A stretch of DNA of 64,000 bases, from the NCBI GenBank assembly GCA_040751775.1, contig JBFMGD010000001.1, forward strand, positions 1-64,000, given 5' to 3'. The position numbers and the translations under genes are program-made. Shown here piece by piece: positions 16,241 through 24,987 of the stretch (positions are counted from its first letter, which is position 1; each line of letters begins with the position of its first letter). The stretch comes from JBFMGD01 sp040751775 (GTDB taxonomy: Bacteria > Bacillota > Dethiobacteria > DTU022). The notes below the pieces were generated by a model, which saw nothing but the letters and a program-made list of their open reading frames with translations, was not told the DNA's origin and made no database searches.

Positions 16241-17833
16241 ATGGGCAACAACAATACTCCGCTTACCGATTCTGATGTTTACGATGCCATTGTAGTTGGC
16301 GCCGGTTTGGGCGGCCTTTCCGCCGCCCTCAAACTGGCCAATGAAGGCGCGCGCGTATTGCTGCTGGAACAGCACAACCTGCCCGGCGGGTTTGCGACCA
16401 GCTTCGTGCGGGGACGTTTTGAATTCGAAGTATCGCTGCATGAACTCTCCGATGTGGGGCCGCCGGATAAAAAGGGCGCGGTACGCCGCTTCCTGGAAGA
16501 CGAGGTCAAGGTAGACGCGTCATTTCTGCCGGTCCCTGAAGCCTACCACCTGATCTTCCCAGGTGAAGGAATTAATATTAAGATTCCTTTCGGGGTGGAC
16601 AACTTTATCAACACCATCGCGGAAGCTGTACCCGGCAGCAGGGAACCTTTGACCCGTTACATGACCGTATGCCAGGAGGTTGCCCGCGCGCTGAGCTTTA
16701 TCGGTAGTGCGAAAGGGCCGCCGGACATGGGCGTGCTGATGGAAAAATACCCTTCTTTCATTACTACGGCCGGGTACACGGTAGAAGAGGTTACCAAAAC
16801 TTTCAACCTGCCGTCAAAAGCGCTGCAGATGATTTACCCCTACTGGTGTTACCTGGGTGTACCGGTAAGCCGGATCAGTTTTACCATCTTCGCCGTAATG
16901 CTCTACAGCTATATCAGCAAGGGAGCATACATTCCCCAATACACCTCCCACGGTTTGACAACGGCGATGGACCGCCGGATCAGGGAACTCGGTTCAGAAA
17001 CCCGATACAACACGCGGGTGGAAAAAATACTTGTTGAAAACGGCAGAACCATCGGCGTGGAAACCCACCGCGGAGAGCGGTTCAAAACCCCATTTGTAAT
17101 CGCCAACCTCTCACCGCATCTCGTCTACGGTACATTAATCCACCCGCACAGCGCGGTGCCGGAAGCCGCTAAAAAGACTACGAATGCCCGTAAATTGGGC
17201 ACCAGCGCATTTGTAGTCTACCTGGGTCTTGACCGGCCTCCTGAGGCGTTAAACATTGAGAGTTACGGCTATTTCATCGGCCCCGGCATGGATACAGAAA
17301 AAGCATACACAAACTTTTTTAACCTAGACCCGCAGGAGATGCAGGCGGTGATCTGTTTGAACAAGGCCAATCCGGACTGCTCTCCGCCCGGCACGACTAT
17401 CCTTTCAAGCACCACTCTTCTCGGCCCTGAAGTCTGGAACAATGTCACCGCGGAGAACTATGTCCAGACCAAGAACAGAATTGCCAAAGGGATTGTCGAG
17501 CAGATGAGCCGCTACCTGAACACGCCGCTCGCCGAGCATATTGAAGAGATCGAGATCGCCACACCGCAAACATTTGCCCGCTACACCGGTGCCTTCAAAG
17601 GGGTCATGTATGGTTATGAACAGGATCCCTGGGATTCGGTGGTGGCCCGTTCCGTGGCGGAATCAGCGGAAAAATACATCAAGGGACTCGAGTTTGCCGG
17701 CGGTTTTGCCTCAATGGGTCACGGCTATGCCCCTTCCATGATTTCCGGCCGCGCGGCTGCCGCCTCGGTGCTCCACAAATTGCGCCAATTACATGCCGCG
17801 CAGGCACAGCCGGAGAAGAGGAGGGACGAATAA
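16241..17833 (+). CDS. CrtI/retinol-saturase-like FAD oxidoreductase
   Basis: About 530 residues with an N-terminal FAD motif VVGAGLGGLSAALKLANEG, then LLEQHNLPGGFATSF, and a C-terminal GGFASMGHGYAPSMISGRAAA that closes over the flavin. This is the phytoene desaturase / retinol saturase superfamily, whose members add or remove hydrogen at conjugated C=C bonds of lipophilic substrates. The start at 16241 has AAAGGAG 9 bases upstream; the upstream ATG at 16211 has none. Its stop overlaps by one base the start of a flavin/2Fe-2S reductase, so the two are probably translated together and exchange electrons. The substrate is unknown; an acyl-CoA or polycyclic/terpenoid intermediate would fit the cluster. 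Confidence 0.8.
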   Translation: MGNNNTPLTDSDVYDAIVVGAGLGGLSAALKLANEGARVLLLEQHNLPGGFATSFVRGRFEFEVSLHELSDVGPPDKKGAVRRFLEDEVKVDASFLPVPEAYHLIFPGEGINIKIPFGVDNFINTIAEAVPGSREPLTRYMTVCQEVARALSFIGSAKGPPDMGVLMEKYPSFITTAGYTVEEVTKTFNLPSKALQMIYPYWCYLGVPVSRISFTIFAVMLYSYISKGAYIPQYTSHGLTTAMDRRIRELGSETRYNTRVEKILVENGRTIGVETHRGERFKTPFVIANLSPHLVYGTLIHPHSAVPEAAKKTTNARKLGTSAFVVYLGLDRPPEALNIESYGYFIGPGMDTEKAYTNFFNLDPQEMQAVICLNKANPDCSPPGTTILSSTTLLGPEVWNNVTAENYVQTKNRIAKGIVEQMSRYLNTPLAEHIEEIEIATPQTFARYTGAFKGVMYGYEQDPWDSVVARSVAESAEKYIKGLEFAGGFASMGHGYAPSMISGRAAAASVLHKLRQLHAAQAQPEKRRDE

Positions 17834-19017
17834 TGGAAGTACACGGCTTCAACGAAGATATGGCCAGAATGTTTGAGCTAACCACCCGGCGGGCAGAAGC
17901 GATCAGTCGCGCCCCGGCCGCGCTAGATTCGACCGATCCGATCAACGGGCTGGTCCGCCGCTTGCACGCGGCTGAAATCAGGCTGGTGCTCAAAGTGGTT
18001 ACCGAGGAAACATCAACCACCAGGACATACCGCTTCGAACCGGCGCCGCGGTCGTCGGGCCTGCCACTATTCAGAGCGGGCCAGTATCTTAGCCTGAAGG
18101 TCTCTGTCAACGGTGTAAAAATAACGCGCCCTTACTCTCTCTCTGCGGCGCCTTTTGAAGCACGCTCCTTCTACGAGCTGACTATCCGCCGCAAAGATGG
18201 AGGTTTTCTCACGGAGTACATCTGGAAAAACTGGCGGGAAGGAATCGTCGTTGAGGCTTCAGGCCCGCACGGTACCTTTTATCACGACCCGCTGCGCGAC
18301 AGCGGTACGGTGGTGGCGCTGGCGGGAGGCAGCGGGATCACCCCGTTTAGATCCATGATCCGCGAGATTGCCGCGGGCCAAAGCGGAGTGAACATGATTC
18401 TGATTTATGGCAGCCGCTGCGCAGATGACATTATTTTTAAAAATGAGCTGGACCTGTTAGCTGCTCAAGCCCCGCAAAAAATCAGGGTGATTCATGTCTT
18501 AAGCGAGCCGGATAATGAATGGCAGGGCCGCACCGGTTTTATCGACGCCGCCCTAATCAGAGAAGAAACCGGCAGCGTGAACGGAAAAAGCTTTTTTATC
18601 TGCGGCCCCCCGGTTATGTATACATTCTGCACCGATCAACTCAGCTCACTTGCCGTGCCGCCCCGCCTGATCCGGCGCGAACTGGCCGGTTCTGTAGACG
18701 ATATTTCAGCAGATCCCGGCTTTCCCGCCGCGGTAAAGGGCAAGCAATTCACGATCCGGGTGCGATACAGGGGTAAGAGCATGATACTGCCGGCCGCGGC
18801 GACGGAAACGGTGCTCACAGCCCTGGAGAAGGGAAGCCTTGAACCGGAATCGCAGTGCCGATCCGGTGAGTGCGGTTTTTGCCGCGCTTTGGTGCTGTCA
18901 GGAGAAGTTTTTTTCAGACCGGAAGGAGACGGCAGGCGGGCAGCCGATAGAAAATGCGGATTCTTCCACCCCTGCTCCTCATACCCGTTGACCGATTTAG
19001 AGCTGCTGATTCCGTAG
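17833..19017 (+). CDS. PaaE-type flavin reductase with C-terminal 2Fe-2S domain
   Basis: A 394-residue electron-transfer protein. An N-terminal extension of about 45 residues precedes the FNR-like module: FAD motif RPYSLSAAPFE (about residue 97), NAD(P) motif ALAGGSGITPF (about 163) and FFICGPPVMY (about 256). A plant-type 2Fe-2S ferredoxin domain fills the C-terminus, with CRSGECGFC (about 337) and HPCS supplying four Cys. The reaction is NAD(P)H to flavin to 2Fe-2S. The gene overlaps the preceding FAD oxidoreductase gene by one base (TAATG), so that enzyme is the obvious electron partner. In oxygenase systems such reductases feed a diiron enzyme, but none is visible here. Confidence 0.88.
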   Translation: MEVHGFNEDMARMFELTTRRAEAISRAPAALDSTDPINGLVRRLHAAEIRLVLKVVTEETSTTRTYRFEPAPRSSGLPLFRAGQYLSLKVSVNGVKITRPYSLSAAPFEARSFYELTIRRKDGGFLTEYIWKNWREGIVVEASGPHGTFYHDPLRDSGTVVALAGGSGITPFRSMIREIAAGQSGVNMILIYGSRCADDIIFKNELDLLAAQAPQKIRVIHVLSEPDNEWQGRTGFIDAALIREETGSVNGKSFFICGPPVMYTFCTDQLSSLAVPPRLIRRELAGSVDDISADPGFPAAVKGKQFTIRVRYRGKSMILPAAATETVLTALEKGSLEPESQCRSGECGFCRALVLSGEVFFRPEGDGRRAADRKCGFFHPCSSYPLTDLELLIP

Positions 19018-19075
19018 TGATCAGGCTCTTTGAATACCCGGTCCCCTAATATTCCACAAATAAAAGGAGGCGCTT

Positions 19076-20749
19076 ATGATGGAAAAAGTCTGGCATAAGG
19101 CGTATGCACCCGGGGTGCCGTACGAAATCGACTTTGAGCGGATCACAATGTCCCGGGTATTAAGCAGAACAGCAAGCAAGTATCCTGACGGCAAAGCGTT
19201 GAACTGGATGGGAAATGTAATCAGTTACCAGGAGTTGGACGGGCTGGTTAACCGGTTTGCCCGGGCGTTAACCGACCTGGGTGTAAAACCGGGCGATAAG
19301 GTGGCGCTGCTGATGCCGAATCTCCCCCAGGTGGTCATCGCCGACTATGCCACCTTCAGAATCGGAGCGGTATGCGTGATGAACAATCCCCTTTATACCG
19401 AGCGGGAATTGAAACACCAGTTAAACGATTCCGAATCGAAGGTAGCGGTAGCTCTCGATTTACTGCTCCCCAGGATGCTCAATTTAAAAAAGGAAACCGG
19501 CCTTGAAACGATAATTACCTGTCACATCAACGACTACCTGCCCTTTTTAAAAAGGATATTGTACCCCCTGGTCAAAAAAGGTATGTTCCGGAAGGTTGAA
19601 CCTCAGGAAGGTGTTTATCAATTCACCGATTTAATTAAAAAGTACCCGTCCGATCCGGTGGAAGATCGCTCGAATTGGGAAGACGTTGCAGCCCTGCTTT
19701 ATACCGGCGGCACGACAGGGTTAAGCAAAGGCGTTATGCAGACACACGCCAACCTCTCGATCAACGTCCAACAATTCGCGGCCTGGTTGCCCGGTATCGC
19801 GGCCGGTGAAAAGCTGCTGGCCGATCTGCCGTACTTTCATACCGCCGGATTTACAATTATGCAAAACCTGCCGGTATGGATGGGCCTGGAATCGATTACA
19901 CTGCCCCGGCCGGATCCGGCCAGTGTCTTGGAAGCGGTTAAGAAGTATAAACCGGCTTACCTGCCCGGTGTGCCGACCATATACAACGGATTGCTCAACA
20001 ATGATCAATTCCGTCAGATGGACCTGTCGTTTATTAAAGGATATTTCTCCGGCGGAGCCCCCTTGCCCGTGGACACCTACAAGCGCTTGAAGGAGTTAAA
20101 CGGTGCCGACCTGCTCAGTATCTACGGTTTGACCGAATGCACGGTTACAGCTACTGTCAGCCCGTGGGGCGGCAAGGTGAAGCCGGGCACGGAAGGCTTA
20201 CCGGTACCGAACACTGAGATCAAAATTGTGGACATAGAGACAGGAACCAAAGAAATGGCGGCCGGAGAAGCCGGTGAGATTTTAATCAAGGGGCCCCAGG
20301 TGATGAAAGGCTACTACAAGAACCCTGCCGCAACAGAGCAGGTGATTAAAGATGGCTGGCTCTATACCGGAGACATCGGTTTTCTCGATGCAGAAGGCTA
20401 CCTCTCTGTTGTCGACCGGAAGAAAGATATTATTATCGCCGGCGGCTTTAACGTCTACCCCAATGAAGTCGATGACGTGCTTTTCGCCCATCCCGGGATC
20501 TTGGAAGCATGCACGGTCGGAGTGCCGGACGAGTATCGCGGTGAGACCGTCGAATCATACATCGTCGTGCAGCCGGGGGAGACACTGACCGAAGAGGAGG
20601 TGGTCAGCTACTGCCGGAAAAATCTGGCCGCTTATAAAGTTCCCAAACAGATTTTTTTCATCGAGCAATTACCGAAATCGTCTATCGGTAAAATATTGCG
20701 CCGCGAGGTTAAAGAGATGGCTCTTGGAAAAATGACTGAAGCACAATGA
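19076..20749 (+). CDS. Acyl-CoA synthetase (AMP-forming)
   Basis: A 557-residue ANL-superfamily ligase of FadD length. Motifs: LLYTGGTTGLSKGVM (AMP-binding P-loop, about residue 205), YGLTECT (about 350), the hinge DRKKDIIIAGGFNVYPNEVD (about 445) and the catalytic Lys in PKSSIGKILRREV near the C-terminus. It activates a carboxylic acid to its CoA thioester in the cytoplasm. As the last gene of the cluster it probably supplies the CoA thioester that the hydratase, dehydrogenase and thiolase then process. An AAAAGGAGG site precedes the ATG. The side-chain pocket cannot be judged by eye. Confidence 0.9.
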   Translation: MMEKVWHKAYAPGVPYEIDFERITMSRVLSRTASKYPDGKALNWMGNVISYQELDGLVNRFARALTDLGVKPGDKVALLMPNLPQVVIADYATFRIGAVCVMNNPLYTERELKHQLNDSESKVAVALDLLLPRMLNLKKETGLETIITCHINDYLPFLKRILYPLVKKGMFRKVEPQEGVYQFTDLIKKYPSDPVEDRSNWEDVAALLYTGGTTGLSKGVMQTHANLSINVQQFAAWLPGIAAGEKLLADLPYFHTAGFTIMQNLPVWMGLESITLPRPDPASVLEAVKKYKPAYLPGVPTIYNGLLNNDQFRQMDLSFIKGYFSGGAPLPVDTYKRLKELNGADLLSIYGLTECTVTATVSPWGGKVKPGTEGLPVPNTEIKIVDIETGTKEMAAGEAGEILIKGPQVMKGYYKNPAATEQVIKDGWLYTGDIGFLDAEGYLSVVDRKKDIIIAGGFNVYPNEVDDVLFAHPGILEACTVGVPDEYRGETVESYIVVQPGETLTEEEVVSYCRKNLAAYKVPKQIFFIEQLPKSSIGKILRREVKEMALGKMTEAQ

Positions 20750-20805
20750 TTATTTGACCTAAACTGAGAGGCGATCTCATTCCCCGGGCACAATCGTGAA
20801 GACCC

Positions 20806-20834
20806 AAAGCGGACCGCAATGGTTCGCTTTTTTA
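20806..20834 (+). terminator. Terminator of the acyl-CoA cluster
   Basis: AAGCGGACC and GGTTCGCTT pair (one G-T) around GCAAT and are followed by TTTTT. Confidence 0.65.
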
Positions 20835-20968
20835 CTCTGGAGCAGCCTGAACGGAATGGAACATTAACCGTTAAAGCGATCCAATAACCGGTTCAAAGAT
20901 AATATCAAGGTAACACCAACTGACAATCACTATTATATAACTCGCGTCATATATTTTAGTATGACCGG

Positions 20969-22141
20969 ATGGAATATCAGTTTTTAAACTTTTGCCGATT
21001 CAAGCCGGTGGGGGCGATTATCGTCATCGGTGTTCTCTTAAACGCAAGACAGTTCAAAAAAATGATCAGTGGCCAGGAAACTTTGGAGAAACTACAATTC
21101 TATCAACACTTTTCTCAACAGTACCAGGTACCGATCTGCTTTTATAGCATACAAAACGCTACAATAAACCAGCCGGATATAACCGGGTATGTAATTGATC
21201 CGGCCGTTAATAAAACTTCACTGAAAAAGGTGCTCTGGCCGAAATATCATTTTTGCAGAGCGATTCTCAGTCAAAAAAACCGGGATACGATCGAAGAACT
21301 CATCGTGGAAAACTACCTGCAATTTTATCAGCTGCAATCGCAAGAAGAACGCAACAAAGAGACCCACATTCAATTTCTTCGCTCAAACCGGAAGTTGACC
21401 GGTCATATACCGGACACTATGCCCTTAAACAAGCATAGCCTGCAGGAGATGCTTCGCAAACATGAGCAAATTCTACTCAAACCGGTAACGGGCTCTCTTG
21501 GGAAAAAGATTGTACTGGTTGAAAAAAAATGCAATCACTACCTCCTTTACAGCAAAAATGGTTTATTGGCTAACCCAAAGATATTCTCGCTCGGTGAATT
21601 AATTGAGTATATCAGTAAACGGTACCTGCAACAAAGCAAATACCTAGTCCAGGAGAGAGTAAAAGTCGATACATTTAAAAACAGGATTTATGAATGCCGG
21701 ACCTCGGTCCAACTCAACGAAACTGGGGAATGGGAAGTAACCGGAAAAGTAATCAGGTTAGCCCAGCCAAATAAATTTCTCACCAACATACACCAGGGGG
21801 CCGAAGCCATGCCTTTTCAGACTCTATTTACGGACGAAATGCCCGTTGTCCGTGCAATTAACAATCTCAGTATCATGATTGCCGAAGAGCTGGCAAAACA
21901 TCTTAATATCATCGATTTTGGGTTGGACCTGATGTTGGATTACAAGCAGCATATCTGGTTTATTGAATCTAACTTAAGAGATCAGCGACTGTCCTATAAA
22001 GCGGCCAACGACTATCAAACATGGTACCGCACCACCACCACTCCCCTTTCATATATTCTTAGCCGGATGAAAGAGGATCAGTGTAATCGCTCTTTTCTTA
22101 ACTTTAGTGATTTCTTCCCGAAACAGTGGCTTTTTTTCTAG
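20969..22141 (+). CDS. YheC/YheD-family ATP-grasp spore-coat-associated protein
   Basis: A 390-residue protein with an N-terminal IIVIGVLLNARQF region and an ATP-grasp domain from about residue 150: ILLKPVTGSLGKKIVLVEK, YLVQERVKVDTF, and near the C-terminus IDFGLDLMLD then IWFIESNLRDQ with the metal-binding Glu/Asn. YheC and YheD of Bacillus are coat-associated and conserved in endospore formers, and the product points to a spore-forming host. The ribosome site is weak (GACCGG). A second member of the family lies at 24076-24810, separated by two metabolic genes. Confidence 0.8.
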   Translation: MEYQFLNFCRFKPVGAIIVIGVLLNARQFKKMISGQETLEKLQFYQHFSQQYQVPICFYSIQNATINQPDITGYVIDPAVNKTSLKKVLWPKYHFCRAILSQKNRDTIEELIVENYLQFYQLQSQEERNKETHIQFLRSNRKLTGHIPDTMPLNKHSLQEMLRKHEQILLKPVTGSLGKKIVLVEKKCNHYLLYSKNGLLANPKIFSLGELIEYISKRYLQQSKYLVQERVKVDTFKNRIYECRTSVQLNETGEWEVTGKVIRLAQPNKFLTNIHQGAEAMPFQTLFTDEMPVVRAINNLSIMIAEELAKHLNIIDFGLDLMLDYKQHIWFIESNLRDQRLSYKAANDYQTWYRTTTTPLSYILSRMKEDQCNRSFLNFSDFFPKQWLFF

Positions 22142-22197
22142 CAAAGCTGTATCTCCGGCAAAAATATTTCACTTCCATCTTTCCAGATAAAAGTTCT

Positions 22198-22965
22198 TTA
22201 TCGGAGGCTTATACGGAAGTTTAAATGAGCCGACATCCCGGCGTGGAGCAACGGCAACAGCGAACCAAGAATTATTTGAGCCCCCCTGCGAACAGCTTCT
22301 TCCGCGGCCCGTGCAGTTGTGGCCGGTAAAGCTGCCGGCTTCCCTGATTTCCGTGCGGCAGCCATAACGCGATCAATCGCTTCCTGAACTGCGGGTTCTC
22401 CGGTGTTGCCGGCATACCCCATTGATACTGCCAAATCGCGCTGGCCGATACAGATCCCGTCAATACCGGGCACCGCTGCAATTGCAGAGCTGTTATTAAC
22501 ACCCTCCAAATCCTCGATCTGGGCAAGAACAAATGTTGCTTGATTGGCCTTGCTAAAATAATCCGGAGTTGTTGCCTCCAACGCAAACTTATTGGCCCGG
22601 TTCGGGCCGATGCCGCGCCGTCCTTCGGGATGATAATGAGCGCTTTGTACGGCTTGCAAGGCTTCTTCAGGATTTGTAATATGAGGCACCATCACCCCCA
22701 CAGCACCGATATCCAGGTACTGCCCGATCAAACCGGCATTGTTGACGGGCACTCTGACGAGGGGAATAATATTGACACTGCGCGCTGCCAGGATCGCCGC
22801 TTCACAAGCAGCAGGCGGGAGCGCGCCGTGCTCGCCATCTAAAATATAAAAGTCATAGCCCGCCATGGCCGCCGCTTCCACCAGGGCCGGATCCCCTAAA
22901 ATAGAGATTACACCCGCAACGATTTTTTTCCGTTTCAACTGTTCTTTAAGCGTAGTCTTATGCAT
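22198..22965 (-). CDS. HpcH/HpaI-family aldolase
   Basis: A 255-residue TIM-barrel aldolase of the 2,4-dihydroxyhept-2-enedioate aldolase group. ILDGEHGALP (about residue 41), VRVP (about 70), GVMVPHI (about 89), AQIEDLEGV (the metal-binding Glu, about 150) and GIDGICIGQRDLA (the metal-binding Asp, about 175) are all present. It uses a divalent metal to cleave or form a C-C bond between pyruvate or oxaloacetate and an aldehyde. The ATG is preceded by GGGAGG. It shares orientation with the cyclase-family gene upstream, 188 bp away, and the two may act on the same unknown hydroxy-keto acid. Confidence 0.9.
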   Translation of the reverse strand: MHKTTLKEQLKRKKIVAGVISILGDPALVEAAAMAGYDFYILDGEHGALPPAACEAAILAARSVNIIPLVRVPVNNAGLIGQYLDIGAVGVMVPHITNPEEALQAVQSAHYHPEGRRGIGPNRANKFALEATTPDYFSKANQATFVLAQIEDLEGVNNSSAIAAVPGIDGICIGQRDLAVSMGYAGNTGEPAVQEAIDRVMAAARKSGKPAALPATTARAAEEAVRRGAQIILGSLLPLLHAGMSAHLNFRISLR

Positions 22966-23153
22966 GCGGCAATCCTCCCTGTTTTAGGTTTACTTTTCCG
23001 TTGAGATACGATGGTCATATGGGTTGCTAAAGCCTACGCTGCGGTTCTCTCATTAAAGGGTATCCGGCTGCCAGTGTCCAAACAGCGTTATGGGTACCAG
23101 CTTTAGATCTAGACCAAAGTTACTGGAGAGGTGCTATCCTGCAGCGCCGCGTG

Positions 23154-23852
23154 TCAGTCAAGCTCTTCAATCGCCACTACCCGGGCCATGGAACCGTCGG
23201 ACCCGACTATTTTTAAAGGGAGTGCAATTAGAAATACCTTCTCCTTGCTCAACCTGGAAGAATTAATATGTTCAACAATGCACACATCGTTAGGTAAAAG
23301 CACCCAGTGGGCCGGGAAACTCTGATCGGTGTCGAGAACAAAATCCAGCGCAACCAGGATTATTCCTTTTTCAACAACCCAGTCGGCTCCTTCTTTAGTC
23401 AAGTACGGAGAAGCCTCCAAATTATAATAGAGGTTGTGCCGCCCTTTATAGCTTTTCCCCCAGGTCTTGTCGAGCCAACCTGTCTTGAAAATCAATCGAT
23501 CGCCTTTTTTTACTTTAGAGCCAACCGCTTTTTCCAGGTGGGCCGCAGTGATACCCTCTCCTTCACTGATTTGCCCATCCAGGTCAACTACAAGAGCTTC
23601 ACCCAGCAGCGTTTCAAGAGGCCACTGGTCAATACTGCGATAACCTTCACCTAAATAGTGACAGGGGGCGTCCATGTGTGTCGATTCGTGCACGCAGCAC
23701 GATATTTTCCGAATCCAGCGTTCACTGCCGGGTATTTTTACGGTTTCCGGAGTTACGGCGAATTCAATTTTACATTCCGGGTAACCTTCCACCGGGAAAG
23801 TTGCAGCTGCCGGGATTTCCATGGTTAAGTCGATATAGCGATTACTGCCCAA
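23154..23852 (-). CDS. Cyclase-family metal-dependent hydrolase
   Basis: A 232-residue protein of the cyclase / kynurenine-formamidase fold. The metal motif HESTHMDAPCHY near residue 53 is the family signature (HxGTHxDxPxH with Ser in place of Gly). A second His/Glu pair is expected around the WVLLPNDVCIVEHI segment. The family hydrolyses amide or lactone bonds of small metabolites. The start is TTG at 23852, chosen because AGGAGG lies 7 bases upstream and the protein then begins GSNRYIDLTMEIP, the usual family N-terminus. It is followed by the HpcH/HpaI aldolase in the same direction. Confidence 0.88.
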   Translation of the reverse strand: MGSNRYIDLTMEIPAAATFPVEGYPECKIEFAVTPETVKIPGSERWIRKISCCVHESTHMDAPCHYLGEGYRSIDQWPLETLLGEALVVDLDGQISEGEGITAAHLEKAVGSKVKKGDRLIFKTGWLDKTWGKSYKGRHNLYYNLEASPYLTKEGADWVVEKGIILVALDFVLDTDQSFPAHWVLLPNDVCIVEHINSSRLSKEKVFLIALPLKIVGSDGSMARVVAIEELD

Positions 23853-24075
23853 GGGTATTCCTCCTTTTTCCTTCTAATCACTTTCATTCATAAACCATGA
23901 CATCACACGGAATAATTTAGAATGTAAGTTTTCCCAGTCTAGGGCGATTATAAAGTTACTTTACCATAAACAGATAGCGTCACTCAAGAAAATATCATGC
24001 GCTTTGGGCCAGGCACATGATATTCCTTCGAAAACACGGCCTTATTTAAACACCGCCACTTTCCGGTCAATCGGA

Positions 24076-24810
24076 TTAAATTCTTTTTTTCCTGACGATA
24101 ATTTCATGGTAGCGGTCAACAATTCTGTTTCCTCGAGGAAATTCGGGTCGTGTATTCACCTCTAAAATCCACGGCCTGGCGTTTTGATCAAGCGCAATAT
24201 CCACACCCAGTTCCCGCAAACCGGCGTACCTCCTGTTCAGAACAAACGCCGTTCTAGAACACAGGTAGGACAACCGATTCGCGGTCTTCACTATGCTGCT
24301 TTTATTCAAACCGGCCCGTAACAGCGCCGTGTTAAAGTCAACCAGCTTCCCGCCGCGGCGACGATTGGTAACAGCCTTACCCGGCGCAGCAATTTTTACA
24401 AGCCAGCCGGTCACTTCCCATCTGCTGTAGGGTCTTTGGAGATGGATTCTCAGATCAACCGGCTTACCGTCAATAGTGAGAAGTTTAATCCCTTGTTGAA
24501 TAATGAACCGGTCACCGCCGGCGATACCGGCAATGAAGGAGTGCACCGCTTCCATTGTTAAATCTTGTTGAATTTTAGTTTCATAATGAACGCGGCACAG
24601 TTTCGATGCCTTTAGACCGATTGAAATGACCCTGCCGCCGCCGCTGCCTCGATCCGGTTTCACGTAAACCAGGGAATAGTCACTCAGCATTTTTTTTAGA
24701 TTATCCGGAGAATAGAGTTCGGTTTTGGGAATATAGCGGGCTAGCACCGGATCTGAAAGCAAAGCCCGTGTCTTTTCCATTTTGCTGCGGACAATTTGAT
24801 ATGGGGGCAT
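24076..24810 (-). CDS. YheC/YheD-family ATP-grasp protein
   Basis: A 244-residue protein equal to the ATP-grasp half of the YheC/YheD family: YVKPDRGSGGGRVISI (about residue 50), FIIQQGIKLL, DLRIHLQRP, then LGVDIALDQNARPWILEVNTRPE (about 205) with the metal ligands Asp, Glu and Asn. It is shorter than the 390-residue copy at 20969 because it lacks the N-terminal region. A sigma-K-like promoter match lies about 60 bp upstream, consistent with late mother-cell expression and a coat role. It is divergent from the protease gene at 24988. Confidence 0.82.
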   Translation of the reverse strand: MPPYQIVRSKMEKTRALLSDPVLARYIPKTELYSPDNLKKMLSDYSLVYVKPDRGSGGGRVISIGLKASKLCRVHYETKIQQDLTMEAVHSFIAGIAGGDRFIIQQGIKLLTIDGKPVDLRIHLQRPYSRWEVTGWLVKIAAPGKAVTNRRRGGKLVDFNTALLRAGLNKSSIVKTANRLSYLCSRTAFVLNRRYAGLRELGVDIALDQNARPWILEVNTRPEFPRGNRIVDRYHEIIVRKKRI

Positions 24811-24869
24811 CTTAAATCAAACCTCCGACTTTTGTGCTACACTTCTTTATTGATTAAATCCTCTATCAA

Positions 24870-24896
24870 TACTATATGCTCATGAATACTATATGT
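24870..24896 (-). promoter_or_regulatory. Sigma-K-like promoter for the YheC/YheD gene
   Basis: On the minus strand AC is followed after 16 bases by CATATAGTA (24870-24878), matching the Bacillus sigma-K pattern AC-N16/17-CATANNNTA. A second CATATAGTA lies 17 bp further upstream (24887-24895). Pattern match only. Confidence 0.4.
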
Positions 24897-24919
24897 AACC
24901 TGATGAATCCACCCTCAGT

Positions 24920-24947
24920 ACCACAGCAAGGCGTACGGCATATGATA
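24920..24947 (+). promoter_or_regulatory. Sigma-K-like promoter for the protease gene
   Basis: AC at 24920-24921, 17 bases, then CATATGATA at 24939-24947, again the sigma-K pattern. It is 41 bp before the GTG start of the protease gene. Pattern match only. Confidence 0.4.
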
Positions 24948-24987
24948 TACCAGGCAATAGCCGATTGATCAAGAAAGGTGTAATCAG

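Noticed and set aside
18300..19017. Oxygenase system fed by the 2Fe-2S reductase
   Set aside because: No diiron or Rieske oxygenase subunit is encoded in the window; the overlapped CrtI-like enzyme is a better partner.
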